DNA from: Colius striatus
Lineage: Eukaryota > Chordata > Aves > Coliiformes > Coliidae
Assembly (NCBI RefSeq): GCF_028858725.1
Contig: NC_084776.1
Span: 1,054,001-1,118,000, forward strand
Length of the DNA stretch: 64,000 bases
Direction: 5' to 3'
The notes below the pieces were generated by a model. The model was not told the DNA's origin and did no database searches. It saw nothing but the letters and a program-made list of their open reading frames with translations. Numbering within the stretch: position 1 is the first letter of the stretch; the number at the start of each line of letters is the position of its first letter. The translations under genes were made by a program, and so were the position numbers. Shown one piece after another: positions 37,001 through 49,000 of the stretch.

Positions 37001-40000
37001 GGGGAGAGAGGAAGAGGAGGAGGAGGGTGGTGACCCCAGCAGTGGGAAGCTGGGGAGTGGGAGCCGTGTGGCTGAGCCTCCTGTGCCCCGCAGGTATCTC
37101 CCGGCTGGACGATCAGATCTTCCTCAACAGGAACCCCGGCGTCCCCTCCGTGGTGAAGTTCCACCCCTTCACCCCCTGCATCGCTGTGGCTGACAAGGAC
37201 AGCATCTGGTGAGGGAGGGAGGGCTGGGGACAGCCGCTGCGCTGAGCCCAGAGCACGGAGCTAGTCACGGTGGCGCTGCCACAGGCTGTTGCTGCCCTGC
37301 CTGGCCATCCTTCCCCTGGCAGGGCCACGGGGCAGAGTCCCTGGGGGTCACTGTCACTGTTGTGAGCGTTGCACCGAGCCCTTCTCTGTGGGAAATGCTG
37401 CAAGGAGGAATTTCCTCCCTGTTGAGGTGAGGGAGCACTGGCAGGGGCTGCCCAGATGGGCTGTGGAGCCTCCTCTGGAGACATCCCAACCCAGCTGCAT
37501 GAGTCCCTGTGTGCCCTGCTCTGGGTGCTGCTCTGGCAGGGGGTTGCACTGGATGAGCTTCCCAGCTCCCTCCCAGCCCTCGAGGCTCTGTGGGTCTGCC
37601 ACTCGTAGCAGGGATTTCCTGCTGGGCCTCTGTCCTCTGGCAGGAGGCTGATGTTCAGCATTAATAAGATGATGCTGAATGCTAAAGGAGAGAAACCAAG
37701 CTGAACTGGTATCCACTGTGTGTAGCTTCCAGTTTGCTGGTGTGAGTACATCTCTCTACAGCCTGCACAGAGACCAAAGCACTGACCTGGTGTTTTTTCC
37801 TCCCCAAGTTTTTGGGACTGGGAGAAAGGGGAGAAGCTGGACTACTTCCACAACGGGAACCCTCGCTACACCAGGATCACAGCAATGGAGTACCTGAACG
37901 GCCAGGACTGCTCCCTGCTGCTCACTGCCACAGGTAAACACCCTGTGTGAGGGCAGGGCTGGGGCAGGGGCAGGGGAAGCTTCTCCTGTGCAACCCCTCA
38001 CCGGGCTTTGGCTTGGTTAGAGGAAATCACGCTGCAACCAAAGCACAAGCAGTGCAGCTCTGTCCCTTGTGCAGTTCCAAGCCTTAGAGCAGACAGGGCT
38101 GCTTAAAGCACCAACCTTCTCAAACAGTTGTGAGTTCCTGCCTGGTCCCTGTGTCTCAGGCAGGGGAGGCAGATCTCCAGTGTGAAGAGCCCTTTCCCAA
38201 GGCTCAGAGCAAGTTCTGTCCCTCTGCTAAGGAACCATTCTAAACCTGTCAGCCCAAGTGTTTTCAACAGCTTTTCAAACTTCATGCTGAAATGTACAGG
38301 TTGGGTATAATTAAGAGAGATGGGAGAGGAGCTGAGAGGGTGTTTAGGACATTTTCTTCCCCATTTATTGATTCTGAGCACAAAAGTTTCACAGATGGGG
38401 AACAAATTGAGAAAGAATACACAATGTACTTGAAGGATTTGCTGCTGATGGGCTGGGCTTGGGTTCAGCCTCTTCTGTGGGGTTGTGTTTTGTATTTAGC
38501 TGGGTGCTTTTCTGGCTCCTGGCACCAATAGCAGGGAGGACAGAGACAAACCCTGGAGAAAACGCTGGGTCAGAGAAATGGAGCGACATCTAATGTCAGG
38601 TGTTACTTGAGGGAAGGGAGAAAGCTCTTCCAGATCCATTCTGAGCAGAACAATGCTTTAGGTTTCGTGGAGGTAGGCTTAGAGAGGAAAAACAACTCTA
38701 ATGAAAAGGATTGAGTTCAAGTGCCACTCTCAGCTTTGGAGTTTGTGTGACCACAGTTCTGCCTCTCATCTTCCTTTGTTGTGCACAAGTAATTCAGAGC
38801 CTTGCATCAGCAGTGGTGTTGCATTGTGTTCTGCTTTTCTGTGCCTCCCAAGATGATGGTGCCATCAGAGTGTGGAAGAACTTTGCAGACCTGGAAAAGA
38901 ACCCAGAGATGGTAACTGCCTGGCAGGGGCTGTCAGACATGCTGCCAACCACCCGAGGTGGGTCCCTACCGAGTTTCCTTGGGGGTGAGGAAAGGGGTAG
39001 AAATAATTGGTGGTGGGGACATTTTGTTATAGGGATGGGGAGAGTAAAAGGAGTTTCTGAACTTCAGCTGTCAGTGACATCCTTGTTCAACAGTCTCTGC
39101 CTTCTGGGGTGGCCTTTTGCCAGGTCCTGGGGAGGAATTGCTTTCCATTTCTCACAAAACAAGCCAAACACAGCAGCCTCACCCACAGGCTGAAGGACAC
39201 CCAGAGCAGCCTCTTGCTGGGAGCATCCCTGTCCTTTACCAGCCTCACAGCAGCTGGTGGCCCAAGCACTCCCCTGAGCTATGTTCCTAAGGAGAGAACT
39301 GTAGAACAATGGTGGGACTGGGCACTGCCCTGCTCCCTGCTCGTCATGGTGGGGGGTTATTGTTCCCCTCAGGTGGGGTGGTGGCTCATATCTTGCCTCT
39401 TACCTCCTGAGTGCACAGCTTTGCATGTTGCACCTGTGACCTTTTGGCACTTTTTCTCGCTGCTCAGTGTGAGTCAGGAGGTGGCAAGAGGATGTGTGAT
39501 GTGAATCCAGCGTGTGCAGAACCACAGTCACAGAATGCTGGGGGCTGGCAGGGCCCTGCAGAGCTGCTGCAGCCCCAGCCCCTGCTCCAGCAGCTTCCCC
39601 TGGCTCAGGGGCACAGGAATGTGTCCAGGTGGGGTTGGAAACCTCCCGAGAGCAGCCTCCACACCCTCCCTGGGCAGCCTGGGCCAGGGCTCCCTCCCCT
39701 CAGCACCAAGGGACTTGCTCCTCCTGTGCCAGTGGAACTGTTTGTGTTCCAGCTTTTGCCCATCACCCCTTGTCCTGTTGCTGGGCACCACACCACCAAG
39801 TGTCCCCCCATCCTGACAGCCACCCTTCAGGTATTTATCAGCATTGGTAAGGGTCCCTCTGAGCCTGCTCTTCTCCAGGCTGAACAGCCTCAGGACAGCA
39901 CAGTTAGACACTGACCTGCTGTGAGTATTGGAGAAATGGGGTAGAAAAGGATGTAAAAAGGAGCACTGGCACTAAGCCCTGCCCAGGGTGAAAGCAGAAG

Positions 40001-43000
40001 GAACGTCTGAGTAACCCTGAAGTCTGTTTTAGGACACTAGAGGTGGATGTTCTGTCCCTTGAGACCTGGGGCTGTTCTGATGCTGATTCTGACCAAAGCT
40101 ACAAGTTGTGGTGACTGTGTGGCTGTTCCCTCAGTGCCTCTGCAGGAGCTGCTGGGTGAGGCTCTGTGGCTCGTGCTGTGCAAGAGGCCAGATGAGATGG
40201 CCATCATAATTCATCCTGACCTTAAAGTCTGACAGTTCTCATTTCTGAGCTGATGTGGTTCATCACAGGAGCCTGACACAGCTCTTTTAGCTATTCATTG
40301 GATTGGACCAGCGCTGCCCTGTTGGGCTCATTCCTCTGTGCTGATCCTTCACACCTCCTGCTTCGTCCCTGGCGGCTGGGGAAAGAAGAGCTGTGTTTGA
40401 GGTCACTTCAGGCTCTGTGGTGTGTGCACAAAACTGATGATAAGCTGCTGGGAGTTTGCAGCCTGCTGTGAAAATGACCATGGTCAAAGCCTGCCCTTTC
40501 AGAGGTGTCAGCAGTGGCAGGAGAGGAGAGGAGAGGAGAGGAGAGGAGAGGAGAGGAGAGGAGAGGAGAGGAGAGGAGAGGAGAGGAGAGGAGAGGAGAG
40601 GAGAGGAGAGGAGAGGAGAGGAGAGGAGAGGAGAGGAGAGGAGAGGGATGCAGCGGGGGAACATGGCCAGTAGTCAGCTCCAGTTGCCCTTTGTTGGGCT
40701 GTTCCAGCTTTCCTGCAGGATGCTGGTTAATATTTACCCTCCCTGCACTCAGGACCTTGCTCTTGGTGCTGATAAGAGACTCACCCAAACAACTGGGATC
40801 CCCCGAGTGCTCTGACCGTCGGCTTTTGCTGCGTCGTGGGCCGTGTCTGGGAGGACTCTGACAGCTCTCCCCGAGCTCCTTCAGGCTCATTCCACTTTCC
40901 TGTCTTATTGCCTTGGTGCACCTTCCTGAGGCATGGCATTTGCTGCTGGCACCCTGCTCCCTGCAGGCCTTTCACACAGCAGCAGGGAGCGTTAGCATCC
41001 GTTAACGTTGCAGATGGGTCGAGAGCTGAGGCAGAGCTGAGTGAGCCACGAGCTGCAGGAGCTGTACACTGACACTTTGCCAAAACAGAGGTGTTGAAAC
41101 TTTCAAGTCTGTTCCCTTTCTGAATTTTTTTGGCCCTTCTCTTTCCCCCATGGTCTGAGGCAGTACTGTCTGCTTTGCTTTCCACCTTCAGAACAATAGA
41201 ATTAGGTTCAGAGAAAGAGGAGAGAGAAAGAGATGCAGTCACTTCAGCAGAGCTGTGTGGATGGAGTCCCCTGGGCAATGACACTCTCTTCAACAGTTTG
41301 CTGCTGCTGCCAGACCATAGTTGTGGTCCAGCACTGGCTTGTAAAACTGAAGATGCATCTTTGAAGCTGCAGAGCTCAGGAGTTTTACTGGGGTTTGTTT
41401 GCTCCTGCTATTGATTTCCTTCTCTCCTCTCTCACCCTTTCCCCCCACATCTTACTCAGCTCTGGATTTACCAGTCATCTTGACAGCTACCAGAACACTG
41501 ACTTTTCCAGGCAGTTTTTCCCACTGATAAAGGAGAGTGGAATATGCAACACTAAATACAGCCTTTGGAGGCTTGAAAAGCATCCCTGGGTTGTCTGAAT
41601 AATGGGAGGTCAACAACAACATGCTCAGGGGCTGGCTGAGAGTGGGGAGCAGACCAGAGTCAGGCACAGAACTTGAACTTTTACACCCTGTAAAGGACTG
41701 GTTTGTGGAGTGCAGCCTGAGGGAAGAGAGAGGAGCCAACACAGCCAAGGGGGTGTGTTAAACTTGGCACTTAATCGTTGACTTGAGATCAGTGAGTCTT
41801 AATTGAAACTCTGGCAAACTGCTGTGTGGGCACCTTTTGTCTGTGTAAGGTTGTTTTGATTTTGATCCTGTTTAGATCTGTATTTGTGTTGCACCAAGAA
41901 AGTCTCTTTCAATCACAACCAAGGTGTTGAGAGCAGCTTTGGTACCAGGAGCTCTGCTGTAAGGCAGCAACTGGCAGCCTCCAGCCCGAGGCTTGGAGGG
42001 GGCTGAGACAAAGGCAAAAGATGCAGGAGAGGCAGCATTCTCCAGTGAGCAGACAGAAGAACAGAAAGCTGACGTGCTCTGCAGCTGTGATTTCCCAGCA
42101 GGAGACCTGGGGAATTCTGGCAGTTGGTGCAGAGCAGAGCAGGGTGTTTGGGAGCCCTGGGGTGGGCTCAGGGCCGTGCTGCCGCCGCTCCCGACGGGTG
42201 CCCGTGCTCGTGCATCAGCAAAGCTGCACCTTTGGTGCCATTTCTGTGTGGCAAAGGGAAAGGAGCCACCATCCCCTGCTCAGGATGGCTCTGCCCTTGG
42301 AAGCAGCACAGGTCTGGAATCTGGAAAAATAGGGGAGTGCAAGCATCTGCTTCCCAAAGGCTCAGCTCCCCCACCAGCTCCTCGGGTGCCCTCTGCACAT
42401 CCCCTGCTGACTTCCCTTCTCCAGTGTGTTACTGCTGGAGGCACAGGCTGCTGGAGGCACAGGCTGCTGAAGGCACAGGCTGCTGGAGGCACAGGCTGCT
42501 GGGCTCAGCCCAGTCTCTTGCTGGACACCTGGAGCTCCCTGTGAGGGTTTTCCAGGGCTGCCCCAGGGGCCTCTTGCTCCCCAGGTTGCCTGCAAGGGCC
42601 GTCTCATTGCCTGAGGCTCACTTCCCAGGTGAAGGTTGTTGAAATGGAGCAGCTGTAAGTGCCTGAGGCTCTCTGGGTGCTGCTTCACCATCTGCCCCTG
42701 GTCTCTGGGGCTGCTGAGCCCCTGTCCCTGCGAGGAGCCCCTGTCCCTGCGAGGAGCCCCGGCAGCCTCGTCCCGCGCTCCGTGGGGTTTGTGCGGGGGC
42801 CACGAGCTCGTTCCCGTCTGTCACTCCCGGGTGTGTTGCACTTCAGGGACCAGCTCATGCAGATGATGGTCTCCTTGCTCAAGGAGAAGTGTCAAATCTG
42901 TGCTGTTGCCAGCCAGCCAGGTTCCCTCCCTCACACATGACGAGAGGCACGGCTGATGGCTGCCCGGGAGGTGAGCTGGTGCCTGCTCCCTGGATGGAGG

Positions 43001-46000
43001 CATCTGCTGATCCTGGTGCTTCTGCTTCTCTTTTCTCTTCTTTCCTTTCATTTGAGTTGCTTTTTTTTCCTAATCCTTTTTTAAGGTTTATTTTTACTCT
43101 GGCTGACCAACTCACCCTTGGCACCAACCCCTCAATCCCTGTCTTCTCACAGGTCTGGCCCGAAGGGTTTCAATCTATCTTGACAGAAGTAAACAGGGAG
43201 GTGAGTGCCTTCTTTGCTGTTACCTATGCCCAGCTGGGGTGGGAAGGACCTCCTGGACTGGCTTGGGGTTGGTTGACTGGTTGGTTGGGTGGTTTTGGCG
43301 TTGTTGGAGTGACTGCTGGGTCCCTGTGGTCCTTGGACAGCTTTGCTGCCTGTCCCTCTCCATTCCTCGCCACGTGTGTCTGCAGCAGCTGAGGGATGCA
43401 GGAGGGTGTCTGTGCTCTCTGCAGCGTGCCTGACCCCTGGGAAAAGGTATCTTCATGTCATCATCCCTTCTGAGCTCCCTGCAGCAAGAGGAGTCGTGAG
43501 GGGGAGGTACCAGAATGTCTTTCCAGGGAGATTTGGAAGCATCCCTGGACAGGAGGCTTTGGATGGCAGGTTCCCAGCCACCATTCAGCTAATGTGGCTT
43601 CTGCTGGGGTTTATTTGTAACACACTTTTGCTGTAAAGACCATGTGAAAAGAAGCAGCTGATGAATCTTTCCCAGGAGGCTTAAAATAGTGGACTTTTGG
43701 CAAGGATATGTCTAATAAATGCTACAAATTGTGCTCCTTACGTGGAGGGAAGGTGAATGAACACTCAGCCTCCCTCTGTAGAAGCCAGGGCTCTGCATGG
43801 CTCTGGAGCTGGCCCCCTCCTCTGCTGCTGAGGTCTTTGGGGGAGGCAGATGGCTGATGTGCCAGGGCATCTTTGTGTGTAGGCACGTCCATGGGTGTCA
43901 GTGGTGACGTAGGCATCTTGGCTTATTCATCAACTGTTAATATTTGCTGACTGATAAGAGCTGGCTGTGTCTGTAACCATTAACAGGCCAAAGATGATGG
44001 CAGTGCTGTGTGATTCGGGGCTCTTCAGCTCTTGAGGGCTGTGCAGATCTCAGAGAGAGCACTGGGATAGAAATGAGCCACGCTGCCGGCTGCCTGGCTC
44101 TGCCTTTCAAATCCACCAGCAAACAGAAAGGCTACAAGCAGCAAGACTTGGCTGCAGGGAACTCCCCTCTCACTACTCCAGGCAGTGGAAGGGAATACCA
44201 GCCCCTCCTGGCGGGCTGAGGCGCCGGTGCCAAGCCATCACACTCTGTCCTGAGCACACAAAGAGCTGGAATCAATAACAAGCCTTCGCCAGCGATTCTG
44301 GGCAGGTGTTGGAGTGAATCGATGCAGCAGGAGGATTCCTCCTCTCCCACTGAAGAAGTCTGAAAAATGCATGAGCTCAGCTGTTTGCCTGACAGCAAAA
44401 CAGAGCAGCAGGATGCAGATGAAGTGCTCTCCTCCAGAGAAACGTTCTCCTTGCCTGGGCTCAGTGAGGAGCGTGTCCCGAAGGAGAGGCTGGGTCACTG
44501 CGTGCTGGGTTTAGGAGTCAGCAGGCACTGCTGTGTTGCACAGCAGTGGTGAGTTAGAGAGAAACCAATGGCCTCATGGTCCAGGTCATCCCAGGCCCCA
44601 GAGCCAAGCCTGCAGCTGAGCTCAGGCCCCACAGCCACGGGGCAGGCTGTGCTGGGGAGAGTCTGCAGCTGACCTGAGCCCACCTCCATCCCTCCTGCCC
44701 CAGGGAGTGGTTGGTGCTGACACATAAACAGCCCTAATCTGTTCTAGCCCTGCCAAGTGAGAGAGAACAAGCACATGGTTGCCAGCTCCCTGCTTCCTTC
44801 CTGCTCTCCTGGGGCTTCTGAAACAAAGAGAAAGGTGTCAAATAGCTGCTCTGCAGAAGAACAGGAGCTTGGCCTCGGGAGGCTCCGCTGCTGTGAGTGC
44901 TGCTGGCAGGGAGGCAGCCTCCAGATGGGAGAGGCTGGAGGGAGAGGCAGCAGCTTACCGAAGGGAAGGTTCCCTGGGAGCTGCCTGGGGCAGCCTGCAA
45001 CAGAAAGGAGCCCAGGCAGAGGGGATGCTATCAAACTGTCAACACAGCTTACACCAGAGAACAAGAGAGGCAAAAGTAGAGTGAGTCTGCCCCAGCCTTG
45101 CTGGGAGCCCGTGTCTGGTCCCCAAGGAACAGGACTGGGAGAAGCACCTTACTGCTGGTCAGATTTCTTTATGGCAGTGAAGTAAGTGGAGAAGTTGCAG
45201 CTCCAGGGGGTTGTGTTGTTTTAATTGGATTCCCAGCAGCACAGCTCCTGTTCTCCCTTGCACAGTCCCTGGCATAAGAGCAGTGCTGTTTGAAAGGGTG
45301 TTGTGGAGATGAATGGTGAGTGAGGTTGTTCAGCCTTCCCCTGCTTGCTGGGAGGTCAAGCAGTGAAGCAGCTCCTCACCCAGCCACGAGGGCTCGTGCT
45401 TAAAAGGCCATCAGTGGGAACCTGAGATGCTTTCATGCTGCATCCCATGCAGGTATTCTTGCTCCCACTGAAATGCCAAGTATGGGCTGGGCACCTTCCA
45501 GTGATGTTGCAGAGCCTCAGGAGGCAGCTGCTTTCATCACCAGTACCATGGGGTGGAACTTACACAGGAGCTCTCCCATCCTGACAGACACCCTGAGGGA
45601 ATGGCTGTGGAAAGCTCCAGCTTCAAGAAAGGCTGTTGGTGTGTGTTTCCTTGGGCATAACCTCCCATCACACAAAAAAACCCCACACCACAAAGCTTTA
45701 GAAGTCCTGAGCTGGGGAAGGTGTGTTGCACTGTCTGAGAACACACATTCCTCATGGGAAACCTGTAACCTTAACTAGTGATGCACTAAAAGTGTGTTGC
45801 TGGGGAGCCTGTCGCTGCAGCTCCTTGGCTTCTGAGGGTCTGCTGGCCTCTGTCAGCTGCTTGTCACAGCCTTGCCCCTCTCCACTCTGACTCTTTAGGC
45901 AGGTGGGAGTTTGGGAGTGGAGTGGCAGATGCAGCCCCTGGCTCCGTGGCTGGGGCAGGGAGCTGAGGTGACACAGGACTGCAGAGGACATTCCCTCTCT

Positions 46001-49000
46001 GCCAGAACTCAGAGGCATGGTCGGTGCCAGAACCCAGCAGGTGACCTGCAGTCTCAGTTGTAACATCCTGGAGAAAGACCTCTGTTAATTAAAAAGGAAA
46101 TGATCATTAGTATCAAGTCCCACATTTGCTTCTCATCCCCAAAGCCTGGGAGTTTAACACACAAACACGAGCCAACGGTGCATCATTGCCACCACAGTGG
46201 TGTTTACTCAGACACAGTTCAGCTCTTTGTGCCTCCTTCATACTGAGAGGCATCTTGGAATTTCACATTTCACAGTCAGAGGGAGCTTTCTTCCCCTCTT
46301 ACATGCCTGTGAGCAGCTTAAATTCGTGCACAAAGGCTTTTGTTCTGCTCAGACACGTTTGGATCGTGGTTTAGCGTTCCCAGTCACATCCCCTTTCCCC
46401 GTTCCTCACCAGGGCCTGGCCTGGGCTCAGTGGGAAGCTGTCAGGAGGGCTCTGTCTGTGGCTTTGACACAAGTACTCTGGTGCCAGCTGGTGTGGTGCA
46501 GGGTGGGCATCCTGTGCTTTGGGACAGCTGAGCCCACCCTGTGCATCAGAAGCAGCAAAAGTGGTATTTTGTGTTTTCTGGAGAGAATAAGGCAGCAGAG
46601 GCAGGGAAGAGGAGATCCCTTGGCATGGGGTGATGGAGATGCTGCTGCTTGAAGGGTTCCACTTCTGTCATCCATTTAAGTGTTGTAAGGGACACAGGAG
46701 CTGTATGGGCTGCTGGGAGGAGCACAAGCTGTGTCACACACCGTCATCATCGTCGTCATCATCTCCTTTCTTTGCACTGCTGGGCTGTCAGCCTCTGCCT
46801 CAGAGTCAGCCCTTCTCCTTTCTGCTCATTTCTCGTGGGAGATCCCTGTGTCATTTTACACAGAGTGAAACCCCTCTGGAGCTTCTTCCCTCAGCAAAAC
46901 CATCCCCTGGCCACCCATATAGCATTGCTAAAGATCCTCAGAGCTCCAGTTCCCAGCAGATGCAGCAAGACAAGCACCAAAGCCACCAGCCATCACTGCC
47001 AGTTCCCCTCCATCCCCTTCAAGAGAAAAGTGCCTGGGACTGCAGCAGACTGGGGACTTGCTGCTGATCAGACTGAAGGAAAGCATTGTCTTCAAGCTGA
47101 GGAACGTAACTGGCAAGTCAGGAGCTTTAAACATGGCTGAGAGCACGTGGCCTGTGTAGCCCTGTCAGGGACAGGGTGCCCTGATGCCATGGCTCAGCCT
47201 GCCACGTTCATCTTGTCACAGGGGCCGTAAACAAGGTGACAAATGAAAACACCCCAGTGAGGTTTATCATCTAAATCACTGCCTGCTTGCCTCAGACCCC
47301 TCACAGCCCCCCAGCTGCCAGGCAGGCTGAGCTAACAGCCCATTTGACTTGCAAGATAAAGACACAAGCTCTCAGCTCAGCCCAGAGCCCTGAGTTTCCT
47401 GCAGTGAGGTGATGGGCTGTCAGTAAACCTCAGTGACTGGGTGGCGTGCAGCAGGGTCAGGAAACAGCTGGAGCAGTGCTTAGGAAAGGGAGATGGGCAA
47501 AAGGTTTTATCTGAGTCTGTGCAAAACAAGGTCATTGCATTGTCTTTGAGGAAAACTCAGTGTCCACAGGATGCTTCTGTTGTTTGCCTTGTGCCCTGCA
47601 AAGGTGTTTGGTGTGATAAAAGGCACTTGTGGCCCTTTGGTGACAGGGGCATGCTGGGGTAGGTTTGAATGTCCTTCTGGGGCTAATTCCTGGCAATAAT
47701 TCGAGATGAGCTCTCATTTGTGCCTTCTGGACAAACAAGTTGCGGAGTGGAAACACAGGAATCCCCCTGCAAGCAGCTGTGAGTGTCTGTGAGCAGGAGC
47801 CTGCAGTCCTGGTGCATTGCAGAGTGCTGACAGCGGGCTGCAGGTGCTTATCAAATGCTGCTCAGCACCAGAGCTCAGCCTGGCGTGGACCAGAGGGTGA
47901 AAAGCTGCTGCTGCCTCTGCCCGAGGGAGGGCAGCAAACCCAACACCCAGCTCTTGCCTGGTTCCCTCAGGTAGTGCCCCTGGGGGGTTTTGTTCATGTG
48001 TATGAATAAGAGGCTCCCCAGAAAACCCATAGATGTGGGGTTGGTCAGCCTTTGGAGCATCAAGCAGACGATTGGTGTCCTGAGATTGTCAGAGGACAGC
48101 TACAAGTCCCTTCTAATTGAGTGGACAAGGATTGTTCTGTGGGGGTTTCCCCTGCTGGTCCAGGGCTTTCATCACCAGCTGTTTCCCAAGGCCCACTCTT
48201 TGGGTTGTGCTGATGCTCCTGTGCTTAGGAGAGAGCCAGCTCACGCCGTGGCTTTGGGACCATGGGGCTGGGAAGGGAGGTGCCACACACTCACCCTTCT
48301 CTGCTGTACCAGCAAAGTTCAGGCGGTCACAGCGTGCAGCCACCTCTGGCAGCAGGTGCTTTGGGGACAGAAAATCCCTTCTAATTCTCTTCCAGCATGG
48401 ATGGGAGGATGCTCTAAACTTCTCCCAGCGATCAGTTTATGCCCTCAAAGATGAGGAGCAAAAAGCTCTCGGAAATGTGCTTCAGCTCGTGTGATTGCAG
48501 AGTGTTCCCCTCCTTGCTGTCTGTGTAGCAAACTGGGGTTTACTCTAACCAAGCTGTCTAATTGAGCATCTTTGCAGCAATGACTTTGCTCTTCCTTCTT
48601 CAGAAACATCTCACCTTAGCCATATGTTTCCATTAGAAGGAGGAACCCTGGTAATGCAGAGGCTCCCAGGTCCTGTGTGAGTCTCCTTCAGTCCTTTAAC
48701 CCTCGTGAAGTGGTGGCTCATTTGTTAAGCCTCCCCTGGAAGCCCTCAGCAGCTTGGCAGCATCCCTGAAAGGGGACATACTCATCTGTCTGTGGGGACC
48801 ATCTGCACCTTGGCTTTCCTGAGCACTTCAGTGGGACAAGGGGACAAGGGTGTTCTGGGCTCAGAGGGCGTTGGGCTGCCCGTGTCTGTCGTTCCACGTC
48901 TCCTCTTCTGAGCTTCTGGAGCATGAGATCCTGGAAGCTGCTGTTCTGGGAAGTGCAGCTCTGCCCTGAATCAGAGTCATTGCACACCCTGCCTGTGTTT

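Noticed and set aside
37113..37751. 212-codon minus-strand open frame
   Set aside because: Antisense to RPTOR exon 26 and a CR1 fragment, with no domain.
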